The position numbers and the translations under genes were made by a program. From positions 1 through 23,267 of the forward strand of contig CALGRR010000002.1 in NCBI GenBank assembly GCA_937880805.1: a DNA stretch of 23,267 nucleotides. Reading direction: 5' to 3'. The stretch is from an uncultured Clostridia bacterium (GTDB taxonomy: Bacteria > Bacillota > Clostridia > Oscillospirales > Acutalibacteraceae). How positions within the stretch are numbered: the stretch's first letter is position 1; each line of letters starts with the position of its first letter. The notes under the pieces were generated by a model that was not told where the DNA came from, searched no databases, and worked only from the letters and a program-made list of their open reading frames with translations. Below, piece by piece: positions 1 to 5,913 of the stretch.

Positions 1-96
1 GACGGTCTTATGGATGCTTTCAAAAAGCTTTATAACTTCCTTCTTCCTTTCCTTCTTTCAGCTAAGTTCGACGAGATGTTTGGAACAAATGAATAA
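1..96 (+). CDS. C-terminal part of a small amphipathic peptide (5' end outside window)
   Basis: The frame is open from the first base and stops with TAA at 94-96, giving at least 31 residues. There is an internal ATG at position 10, but no ribosome binding site can be judged because the window starts here. The visible residues (MDAFKKLYNFLLPFLL, then a charged tail ending GTNE) form a hydrophobic, lysine-containing helix. They resemble the two complete peptides encoded at 206-298 and 450-557: M-[D/E]-A-F start, lysine followed by hydrophobic pairs, acidic C-terminus. I infer that it is the first visible member of a tandem paralogous set. Function is unknown. It could also be the C-terminus of a longer protein. 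Confidence 0.5.
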   Translation, partial: DGLMDAFKKLYNFLLPFLLSAKFDEMFGTNE

Positions 97-122
97 AAAA
101 TGTAGTATTTTCAAATTACATA

Positions 123-151
123 TTGATTTTTGGAAACACATAATGTATAAT
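123..151 (+). promoter_or_regulatory. Vegetative promoter for the second small peptide gene
   Basis: TTGATT (123-128), a 17-nt spacer and a perfect TATAAT (146-151). It lies 55 bases upstream of the ATG at 206. A short stem AGGTG/CACCT (161-165 with 173-177) falls in the predicted 5' leader and may be chance. Confidence 0.7.
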
Positions 152-205
152 GTAAACGGAAGGTGAATAAAGCACCTTACTCAAATTTTTACGGAGGTAT
201 AAAAA

Positions 206-298
206 ATGGAAGCTTTCTTCAATTTCATTAAGGATCTTTTTGACAGAATTGTTAACCTTGTTATGGGTATCCTCAACAAGACAGGCGCAATCGAATAA
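206..298 (+). CDS. Small amphipathic peptide, 30 residues
   Basis: This is a complete 30-codon gene: ATG at 206, TAA at 296-298, with the strong Shine-Dalgarno ACGGAGGT (191-198) 7 bases upstream. It has its own promoter (123-151) and its own factor-independent terminator (309-341), so it is a deliberate monocistronic unit despite its size. The product starts MEAFFNFIKDLF and is a single amphipathic helix with Phe/Ile/Leu/Val on one face and Asp/Lys/Arg/Asn on the other. It has no signal peptide, no Cys and no double-glycine leader. It shares the spaced pattern I-K-[D/E]-[L/I]-F-x2-[I/V]-[V/I]-N-[L/M]-[V/L] with the peptide at 450-557. I do not recognise the family. A membrane-associated or phenol-soluble-modulin-like peptide, a toxin, or a small regulator are all possible, and nothing here decides among them. 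Confidence 0.75.
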   Translation: MEAFFNFIKDLFDRIVNLVMGILNKTGAIE

Positions 299-308
299 TT
301 AAAACAAA

Positions 309-341
309 AACTGCTTCGGTTGTTCCGAAGCAGTTATATTT
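309..341 (+). terminator. Rho-independent terminator of the small peptide gene
   Basis: An 11-bp perfect stem AACTGCTTCGG (309-319) / CCGAAGCAGTT (325-335) with loop TTGTT, followed by an AT-rich ATATTTT tract. Confidence 0.85.
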
Positions 342-346
342 TAATG

Positions 347-366
347 AACGAATAATTAAATTCGTT
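347..366. repeat. AT-rich inverted repeat
   Basis: AACGAAT (347-353) and ATTCGTT (360-366) are perfect inverted arms around AATTAA. It sits between the preceding terminator and the next promoter. It may be an operator or chance; no function can be assigned. Confidence 0.4.
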
Positions 367-384
367 TAATTTTCTTGTATAGTA

Positions 385-417
385 TTGCTTAAAATAGTTT
401 TATGCTATATAATAGCA
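385..417 (+). promoter_or_regulatory. Promoter of the peptide-rplL unit with a palindrome over the -10
   Basis: TTGCTT (385-390), a 17-nt spacer and TATAAT (408-413). The -10 box lies inside a perfect palindrome, TGCTAT-ATA-ATAGCA (403-417). This is typical of a repressor site that blocks polymerase, although dyads over AT-rich -10 boxes can arise by chance. Confidence 0.75.
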
Positions 418-449
418 TTATAATAATTAGAGAAGGAGGTAACTTAATA

Positions 450-557
450 ATGGAAACAGCTAAGTACGTTCTTGATCAGATTAAAGAAATCTTCATGTAT
501 GTTATCAATATGCTCAAGGAAATCTTTGGCGTAAAAGATGAAGAAGCAGCTGAATAA
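450..557 (+). CDS. Small amphipathic peptide, 35 residues, upstream of rplL
   Basis: ATG at 450, TAA at 555-557, preceded by a near-perfect Shine-Dalgarno AGAAGGAGGT (431-440). The product has a core IKEIFMYVINMLKEIFG followed by a lysine/glutamate tail (VKDEEAAE). The core aligns without gaps to that of the 30-residue peptide at 206-298, so I infer paralogy. No hairpin separates it from rplL, whose start codon is only 45 bases downstream. The two genes are therefore probably on one transcript from the promoter at 385-413. It has no signal peptide or recognisable domain. It could be a membrane-active peptide, a small ribosome- or translation-linked factor, or a leader whose translation affects rplL. 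Function is unknown. Confidence 0.75.
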   Translation: METAKYVLDQIKEIFMYVINMLKEIFGVKDEEAAE

Positions 558-602
558 TTAAAAACAAAACTAAAACAAAAACATTTATTGGAGGAAAATA
601 AA

Positions 603-980
603 ATGGCATCAGAAAAGATTGCAGCAATGATTGAAACAATCAAAGAACTCACAGTACTTGAGCTTTCAGAGCTCGTTCACGCAGTAGAAGAAGAATTCGG
701 CGTATCAGCAGCAGCAGCAGTAGCAGTAGCAGCTCCCGTTGACGGCGGTGCAGCAGCAGCTGAAGAGAAGACAGAATTCGATGTTATCCTTGCAGAAGTT
801 GGCGCAGAGAAGATCAAGGTTATCAAGGTTGTTCGTGAAATCACAGGTCTTGGCCTTGCAGAAGCTAAGGCAGTTGTTGACGGCGCTCCCAAGGCTCTCA
901 AGGAAGCTATCTCCAAGGATGATGCAGAAGCTATCAAGGCTAAGCTTGAAGAAGTTGGCGCAAAGGTTGAAATTAAATAA
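603..980 (+). CDS. rplL: 50S ribosomal protein L7/L12
   Basis: This 125-residue acidic stalk protein of the large ribosomal subunit recruits and activates translational GTPases such as EF-Tu, EF-G and IF2. The N-terminal dimerisation helices (MASEKIAAMIETIKELTVLEL), the Ala-rich hinge (about residues 38-60) and the C-terminal domain are all intact. The C-terminal domain carries the classic EKIKVIKVVREITGLGLAEAK factor-binding helix, and the length is normal. I chose the ATG at 603 because GGAGG (590-594) lies just upstream; a TTG at 588 would add five residues and overlap that site. The context is odd. The usual upstream partner rplJ and downstream rpoB are absent. Instead a small peptide gene lies upstream and lexA faces it downstream. 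It may be a relocated sole copy or a second paralogue. Confidence 0.97.
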   Translation: MASEKIAAMIETIKELTVLELSELVHAVEEEFGVSAAAAVAVAAPVDGGAAAAEEKTEFDVILAEVGAEKIKVIKVVREITGLGLAEAKAVVDGAPKALKEAISKDDAEAIKAKLEEVGAKVEIK

Positions 981-1000
981 TTTAACTTTTCAAAAACTTA

Positions 1001-1030
1001 AAGGCTCTTCGTTTGAAGAGCCTTTTTTCT
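1001..1030 (+). terminator. Rho-independent terminator of rplL
   Basis: A 10-bp perfect stem AAGGCTCTTC (1001-1010) / GAAGAGCCTT (1015-1024) with loop GTTT and a T-run from 1023. Confidence 0.93.
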
Positions 1031-1046
1031 TTGCTTATGTTAAAAA

Positions 1047-1250
1047 GCCTGTTTCAATAAGATGAAGAAGCCGTTTTCTTCCGATGACAGGCGTATGCGA
1101 TACGTCGAGTCGGAAAAAACGGCTAAAAAGAAACATATAATTAAAAGTTTAATTTCATATGTAAATAAATTTGGCTTGCAAAGGTAATTTCCTCTGCAAG
1201 CCATTTTCTGTTTATTGGGTTTCTTTTGTTCTTCGCTTATTGAAGCAGGC
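1047..1250. mobile_element. Miniature inverted-repeat element, family A, copy 1
   Basis: Terminal inverted repeats GCCTGTTTCAATAA (1047-1060) and TTATTGAAGCAGGC (1237-1250) differ at one base. Inside are two hairpins. The first, 1070-1124, pairs GCCGTTTT..CCGA with TCGG..AAAACGGC and has CGTAT/ATACG near its tip. The second is GGCTTGCAAAGG (1173-1184) with CCTCTGCAAGCC (1191-1202). The first half is repeated, inverted, at 10351-10429 (76 of 79 bases identical by eye). The second half is repeated, inverted, at 18861-19000. No coding capacity is seen. It lies immediately after the lexA stop codon and may act as its transcription terminator. No clear target duplication was found. Confidence 0.8.
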
Positions 1251-1257
1251 TACTTCC

Positions 1258-1848
1258 TTAATAGTATCTGTAGCTTGCAATTACCTTGCCGAGAATAACA
1301 ACCTCATCAACAATAATGGGTTCATAAGCATCGTTTTCGGGCTGAAGCCTGAAGTGCCCGTTTTCTTTATAGAAGGTTTTAACCGTTGCTGAATCCTCAA
1401 CAAGAGCAACAACCATTTCGCCGTTTGCTGCGGTCGGAGTTCTTTCAACAATAACAATATCACCGTCAAGAATTCCTGCCCAGAGCATACTCTCGCCCTT
1501 GACCTTAAGTGCAAAAAGCTCCTTGCTGCCTGCACCGGGCATTGAAAACGGCAGATAGCCCTCAATATCCTCAACAGCAAGAATGGGTGCACCCGCAGTT
1601 ACCGTGCCGAGAACGGGCACGTGAGTAACATTTTCCGCCTGACCCACAATCCTGATGCATCTTTTAAGCATAGGCGGACGCTGGATGTAGCCTGCCGCTT
1701 CAAGCGAATCAAGATTTGCCTGAACAGACGAGGTTGAACGCAGACCAACCGCCGCACCGATTTCTCTGACGCTGGGGGTCATATTGTCTTTTGCCTTTTC
1801 AAGAAGGAACTCATATATTTTTTGCTGAATTGGTGTTATAGGTTTCAT
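1258..1848 (-). CDS. lexA: LexA, SOS transcriptional repressor
   Basis: This 196-residue repressor binds SOS boxes and cleaves itself when stimulated by RecA-ssDNA. The N-terminal winged helix-turn-helix covers about residues 1-65 (TPSVREIGAAVGLRS, then TSSVQANLDSLEAAGYI). The cleavage bond is Ala85-Gly86 in TVTAGAPIL. The S24 protease domain has the catalytic Ser120 (KGESML) and Lys157 (SATVKTF). Motif spacing and length are normal. The start ATG (1846-1848) follows a purine-rich AAAAGAGGAT stretch. Its own promoter carries overlapping GCAAAC/GTTTGC dyads (1931-1962), indicating autorepression. No SOS partner gene is adjacent. The stop codon lies 7 bases from the family A element. Confidence 0.97.
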   Translation of the reverse strand: MKPITPIQQKIYEFLLEKAKDNMTPSVREIGAAVGLRSTSSVQANLDSLEAAGYIQRPPMLKRCIRIVGQAENVTHVPVLGTVTAGAPILAVEDIEGYLPFSMPGAGSKELFALKVKGESMLWAGILDGDIVIVERTPTAANGEMVVALVEDSATVKTFYKENGHFRLQPENDAYEPIIVDEVVILGKVIASYRYY

Positions 1849-1920
1849 ATTTCATCCTCTTTTCCGTTATTTTATTGGGAAAAACGGGGTTTTTACTCTG
1901 AGATAAACTTCCTTGCCGTT

Positions 1921-1962
1921 ATTATAGCACAAATGTTCGCAAAATGCAAACATTTGTTTGCA
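1921..1962 (-). promoter_or_regulatory. lexA promoter with overlapping LexA-type operators
   Basis: On the minus strand, TTGCAT (1944-1949), a 17-nt spacer and TATAAT (1921-1926). The -35 region is covered by the perfect dyad TGCAAAC-ATTT-GTTTGCA (1945-1962). It overlaps a second dyad, AAATGTTCGC (1931-1940) with GCAAACATTT (1946-1955). The GCAAAC-N4-GTTTGC layout resembles the Gram-positive SOS box (GAAC-N4-GTTC) with altered inner bases. Autoregulation is inferred. Confidence 0.75.
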
Positions 1963-1992
1963 TTTTTTCAAAAAAATTTTTCTGATAATTAT

Positions 1993-2020
1993 TTGAAACT
2001 TTTTTATTTTATGATATAAT
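1993..2020 (+). promoter_or_regulatory. Promoter of the membrane-anchored protein gene
   Basis: TTGAAA (1993-1998), a 16-nt spacer and TATAAT (2015-2020), 37 bases before the ATG at 2058. It is divergent from the lexA promoter, about 30-70 bases from the LexA-type dyads. Confidence 0.65.
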
Positions 2021-2057
2021 TATATTTCAAACAAATATTTTCATAAAGGAAGCATAA

Positions 2058-2939
2058 ATGGATACAACTGCAATCAAAAATAATAATGCAGTCAACGGTG
2101 GCAAAAAGAAAAAAATTCTTAAAATTGCCGCTGCGGTTCTTTGTGCCCTTTCGGTGCTTCTGATAATCTTTCTTGCGTGTAAAAATACTCTTTTCTTTTA
2201 TCTTGCACAGCACAATGTCCTTGAAGGCAATTACCGCAGTGCCGCAGCATATGCTTCCGAATCGGGCAGCGACAAAGCCGATATTCTTTCGGAATATATT
2301 GACCTTCGTGTTTCTCTTAACGAAAACTATCCCGACCTGCTGGCTGAATTCAATCAGGATATTCTGAATAATTGGTATTCTGCCGCCTGCATGATAACTG
2401 AAAACTCAGACGGTATTGATGAAGAAATCGTTGCAAATGCCGAGGGAATAAAGCAAACTCTTGAAACGGTTTTCAGCAGACTTGAAACCTACAATGCATT
2501 AAGACCCACCGTTCTGAGCGTTATGGATGTTTTCAACGAAATCAACAGACTTTATACAAAGGATGTTGACGGCAAGAATATTGCTTTCACCCTTAACGGC
2601 GAATACGAACGCATTGCAGGGTGGGAATATCAGAATGAGCAGCTTATCGCTTACCTTGCCCAGACTCCTAACGGAGAAAGCATTTATCTTTTTAATTTCC
2701 TTGTTAAAGAGGTTGAAGGCGAATGCACCGATTTGAAGCTCACATTAAATACCGTTTTTGAAAGCGGCTACACCGCAGACGACCTTGTGAGATTCAAGGG
2801 AAGTGCAAAGAAAACCTTCCCGAATATTCAGAACGGCAATGTCACACTCAATGTTCTCGAAAAAGAAACCTATGAAGAATATCTTTATAAGGGTTTGTGC
2901 CGTTCGCTGGTTGAAAATCTGCTTGTATATTATCAATAA
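2058..2939 (+). CDS. Membrane-anchored protein of unknown function
   Basis: A 293-residue protein with a Lys-rich N-terminus (GGKKKKILK) followed by one transmembrane helix (about residues 20-41). The remaining roughly 250 residues are mainly acidic and helical and are predicted to lie outside the membrane (positive-inside rule). The segment after the membrane helix (LAQHNVLEGNYRSAAAYASESG) reads like a TPR-type helical hairpin. I recognise no catalytic motif and no named family. The ATG at 2058 has AAAGGA (2046-2051) upstream and its own promoter at 1993-2020. The gene is followed by an AT-rich palindrome that may terminate transcription before the riboswitch unit. Divergence from lexA could suggest SOS linkage, but no operator lies over its own promoter. 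Confidence 0.85.
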   Translation: MDTTAIKNNNAVNGGKKKKILKIAAAVLCALSVLLIIFLACKNTLFFYLAQHNVLEGNYRSAAAYASESGSDKADILSEYIDLRVSLNENYPDLLAEFNQDILNNWYSAACMITENSDGIDEEIVANAEGIKQTLETVFSRLETYNALRPTVLSVMDVFNEINRLYTKDVDGKNIAFTLNGEYERIAGWEYQNEQLIAYLAQTPNGESIYLFNFLVKEVEGECTDLKLTLNTVFESGYTADDLVRFKGSAKKTFPNIQNGNVTLNVLEKETYEEYLYKGLCRSLVENLLVYYQ

Positions 2940-2959
2940 TTATTGATAATAATAATTTT
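2928..2959 (+). terminator. AT-rich palindrome at the gene end, possible terminator
   Basis: A perfect 24-bp palindrome (2928-2951, centre 2939/2940, arms TATTATCAATAA) overlaps the stop codon of the preceding gene and is followed by ATAATTTTTC. It is low in GC, so it would be a weak terminator. Confidence 0.45.
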
Positions 2960-2962
2960 TCA

Positions 2963-2991
2963 TTGACACAAATTCTCTGTTATGATAAAAT
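2963..2991 (+). promoter_or_regulatory. Promoter of the riboswitch-ATPase unit
   Basis: A consensus TTGACA (2963-2968), a 17-nt spacer and TAAAAT (2986-2991). Transcription would start near 2998, just upstream of the aptamer. Confidence 0.85.
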
Positions 2992-3002
2992 ATTTTTATA
3001 CA

Positions 3003-3104
3003 GTCAAAGGGGAGTAGCTTAAAGGCTGAGCCTTGATTTATCTGTCAACAACCGTTGCCCTTCAGGCATCTGGCAGATAACCTAAAGAGGAAGCAAGACC
3101 TTTG
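3003..3104 (+). promoter_or_regulatory. yybP-ykoY (manganese) riboswitch aptamer
   Basis: The conserved 5' signature AAAGGGGAGTAGC (3006-3018) and the 3' signature GCAAGACCTTT (3093-3103) flank a folded middle containing CTGTCAACAACCG (3042-3054). These are the hallmarks of the yybP-ykoY class, which senses Mn2+ and usually controls Mn or other cation exporters. The AAAGG and CCTTT ends form the closing P1 stem. The 3' P1 strand (3098-3102) also extends the following terminator stem, so the two structures exclude each other. Ligand binding should favour P1 and read-through. The identification comes from remembered consensus, not a covariance search. Confidence 0.9.
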
Positions 3105-3140
3105 GCAGAGAAACCGCAATTTCTCTGCCAGGGGTTTTTT
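3098..3140 (+). terminator. Riboswitch-controlled intrinsic terminator
   Basis: A perfect 11-bp stem TGGCAGAGAAA (3103-3113) / TTTCTCTGCCA (3120-3130), extendable by ACCTT (3098-3102) pairing with GGGGT (3131-3135), then a T-run to 3140. The extension uses the aptamer's 3' P1 strand, which makes this the expression platform. Confidence 0.88.
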
Positions 3141-3176
3141 AATACACAAAAATTTTTTGAAAGGATTGAGCAAAAA

Positions 3177-5864
3177 ATGAAGTTCTACCTTGAACAGATT
3201 GAATCCGTTTTTGCCCATGTCAAGAGCTCCGAAACAGGTCTTTCTGCTGCCGAAGCAGAAAAAAGACTTGCCGAAAACGGCAAAAACAAGCTCAAAGAAG
3301 GAAAAAAGAAAACAATCCTCCAGAGAATTCTGGAGCAGCTTTCCGACCCGATGATAATCATTCTTATCGTTGCTGCTGTTATTTCGGCAGTTACAGAATG
3401 GTTTGAGCACGGCTATTTCCATTTTGTTTTCCCCACCGATACCGTTATCATTATGGTTGTTGTTGTTATCAACACAATTCTCGGTGTTGTTCAGGAAAGC
3501 AAGGCTGAAGCCGCTATTGAAGCGTTGCAGGAAATGAGCGCCGCAATGTCAAAGGTAATCCGTGACGGCAAGCAGATTTCCGTTCGCAGCGAAGACCTTG
3601 TTGTAGGCGACATTATTATTCTTGAAGCAGGCGACGCAGTTCCCGCAGACTGCCGTATATTTGAATCCGCAAGTATGAAAATCGAAGAGGCTGCCCTCAC
3701 CGGTGAATCCGTTCCCGTTGGCAAAATCATCGAAATTCTCAACGGCGGCGAAAACGGCGAAGTTCCTCTCGGCGACAGAAAGAATATGGCTTATATGGGT
3801 TCAACCGTTGTTTACGGACGCGGTAAAGCAGTTGTTGTTGCAACCGCTATGGATACCGAAATGGGTAAAATTGCCGATGCTATCGCTCAGGCTGAAGAAG
3901 GACAGACTCCCCTTCAGATTAAGCTTGCTCAGCTTTCAAAAATTCTCACAAAGCTTGTTCTCGGAATCTGCGTTGTGCTTTTCGCATACCAGATGATTGT
4001 TTCATATGTTCAGACCGGTGCAATGCCCGCACTTGCAAAAATCCTTGACAGCTTTATGGTTGCCGTTTCTCTTGCAGTTGCAGCTATCCCCGAAGGTCTT
4101 GTTGCGGTTGTTACCATCGTTCTTTCTATCGGCGTTACCAATATGTCAAAGAAGAACGCCATTATCAGAAAGCTCACCGCAGTTGAAACCCTCGGCTGTG
4201 CACAGATTATCTGCTCCGATAAAACAGGTACTCTTACTCAGAATAAGATGACCGTTGTTGACCACTACGGCGATAATGAAAACCTTATCGCAAAGGCAAT
4301 GGCTCTTTGCTGCGATGCAAACATTGATGAAAACGGCGAGGTTACCGGCGAGCCCACAGAGGCTGCTCTTGTTGGCTATGCATACAAGCTCGGTATGAGC
4401 AAGAATGACCTTGTTGCAGCTAACCCCAGAATCGGCGAAGCTCCCTTCGATTCAGGCAGAAAGATGATGTCAACAGTTCATCAGAGTGCTGAAGGCATTG
4501 TTCAGTACACAAAGGGTGCTCCCGATGTTATTCTTAACCTTTGCAAATCAGCACTTATCAACGGCGAAATCGTTCCCTTCACAGAAGAGGTTAAGGCCGC
4601 TGTTCTTGCTGATAACAAGAGAATGGCAGACCAGGCACTCCGTGTGCTTGCAGTTGCCTGCAGAAACTATGATGCTGCACCCGCAGACTTCGCTCCCGAA
4701 GCTCTTGAAAATGACCTTATCTTTATCGGTCTTACCGGTATGATTGACCCTGCCCGTCCCGAGGTTAAGGCAGCTATTGAGGAATGCCGTTCAGCAGGTA
4801 TCACTCCCATTATGATTACGGGCGACCATAAGGACACAGCTGTTGCAATTGCAATGCAGCTCGGTATTATTGAGGATGCTTCAAGTGCAATCACAGGTGC
4901 TCAGCTTGACGAAATCAGCGATGAGGATTTCGCAGAAAGAGTTACCGAATTCAGAGTTTATGCCCGTGTTCAGCCCGAACACAAAACAAGAATTGTTAAC
5001 GCATGGCGTGCAAGAGGTATGATTACCGCTATGACCGGCGACGGCGTTAACGATGCCCCCTCAATCAAGAGCGCAGACATCGGCGTTGGTATGGGTATCA
5101 CCGGCACAGACGTTACAAAGAATGTTGCAGATATGGTTCTTGCAGACGATAACTTTGCAACAATCGTTTCCGCAGTTTCGGAAGGCAGAAGAATTTACGA
5201 TAACATCAGAAAGGCTATTCAGTTCCTTCTCGGTTCAAACCTTTCAGAGGTTCTTTCAATCTTCACCGCAACAATTCTTAACTTCACAATTCTCAAGCCC
5301 GTTCACCTTCTTTTCATCAACCTCGTAACCGACAGTATTCCTGCTCTTGCTCTCGGTCTTGAAAGACCCGAAAGAGATATTATGCAGCGTAAACCCAGAA
5401 ACAGCAAAGAAGGCGTTTTCGCCGGCGGTATGGGCTTTGATGTTGCATATCAGGGTATTCTTGTTACAATTCTTACTCTCGCAGCATTCTTTATCGGCGA
5501 ATTCCTTGAAACGGGTCATTGGCAGTTCACAAACATTGCAGACTGCAAGGAAGGTATGACAATGGCTTTCCTCACAATGTCAATGTGTGAAATCTTCCAT
5601 TCATTCAATATGCGTTCACAGAGAGGCTCGGTTATCGGTATGGTATTCGGTCAGAAGTCACACAACATCACCCTCTACGGTGCTATGATTGCGTCACTTG
5701 CCCTCACAACAGCCATTATCGAAATCCCCTTCCTCGCTGAAATGTTTGAGTTTGTTCACCTCGACGCAACAGCTTACGGCATCTCAATCGGTCTTGCATT
5801 CCTTGTAATTCCCATTGTTGAAGTTGTTAAAGCAGTTCAGAGAGCAACAGCAAAGAAGAAATAA
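3177..5864 (+). CDS. P2A-type cation ATPase (Ca2+/Mn2+ exporter)
   Basis: An 895-residue P-type ATPase of the SERCA/PMR1 class that pumps divalent cations out of the cytoplasm. Visible parts are the cation ATPase N-terminal region, the actuator motif TGES (175-178), PEGL in M4 (305-308), the phosphorylated Asp348 in DKTGTLT, KGAPD in the nucleotide domain, TGDH and the hinge TGDGVNDAP. Membrane cation ligands of SERCA type are present (GSNLSEVL in M5, NLVTDSIPALALG in M6). The yybP-ykoY riboswitch upstream argues for Mn2+ export, as for Lactococcus YoaB, although Ca2+ transport remains possible. I chose ATG 3177 (AAAGGA upstream); an in-frame TTG at 3102 lies inside the terminator stem and is rejected. 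It is monocistronic. Confidence 0.95.
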   Translation: MKFYLEQIESVFAHVKSSETGLSAAEAEKRLAENGKNKLKEGKKKTILQRILEQLSDPMIIILIVAAVISAVTEWFEHGYFHFVFPTDTVIIMVVVVINTILGVVQESKAEAAIEALQEMSAAMSKVIRDGKQISVRSEDLVVGDIIILEAGDAVPADCRIFESASMKIEEAALTGESVPVGKIIEILNGGENGEVPLGDRKNMAYMGSTVVYGRGKAVVVATAMDTEMGKIADAIAQAEEGQTPLQIKLAQLSKILTKLVLGICVVLFAYQMIVSYVQTGAMPALAKILDSFMVAVSLAVAAIPEGLVAVVTIVLSIGVTNMSKKNAIIRKLTAVETLGCAQIICSDKTGTLTQNKMTVVDHYGDNENLIAKAMALCCDANIDENGEVTGEPTEAALVGYAYKLGMSKNDLVAANPRIGEAPFDSGRKMMSTVHQSAEGIVQYTKGAPDVILNLCKSALINGEIVPFTEEVKAAVLADNKRMADQALRVLAVACRNYDAAPADFAPEALENDLIFIGLTGMIDPARPEVKAAIEECRSAGITPIMITGDHKDTAVAIAMQLGIIEDASSAITGAQLDEISDEDFAERVTEFRVYARVQPEHKTRIVNAWRARGMITAMTGDGVNDAPSIKSADIGVGMGITGTDVTKNVADMVLADDNFATIVSAVSEGRRIYDNIRKAIQFLLGSNLSEVLSIFTATILNFTILKPVHLLFINLVTDSIPALALGLERPERDIMQRKPRNSKEGVFAGGMGFDVAYQGILVTILTLAAFFIGEFLETGHWQFTNIADCKEGMTMAFLTMSMCEIFHSFNMRSQRGSVIGMVFGQKSHNITLYGAMIASLALTTAIIEIPFLAEMFEFVHLDATAYGISIGLAFLVIPIVEVVKAVQRATAKKK

Positions 5865-5878
5865 ATTAAAACAAAAAT

Positions 5879-5913
5879 GGCGATTATCGGTTATCCGATA
5901 ATCGCCTTATTTT
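5879..5913. terminator. Bidirectional terminator between the ATPase gene and mfd
   Basis: A perfect 12-bp stem GGCGATTATCGG (5879-5890) / CCGATAATCGCC (5895-5906) with loop TTAT. T-rich bases follow on the plus side and A-rich bases precede on the other, so it can serve both convergent genes. Confidence 0.93.

Noticed and set aside
161..177. Small hairpin AGGTG/CACCT as a riboswitch or attenuator
   Set aside because: Only 5 bp with a 7-nt loop and no T-run; compatible with chance.
3102..3176. N-terminal extension of the ATPase from an in-frame TTG at 3102
   Set aside because: It would translate the riboswitch terminator stem; the ATG at 3177 has a ribosome site and begins the conserved N-terminal region.
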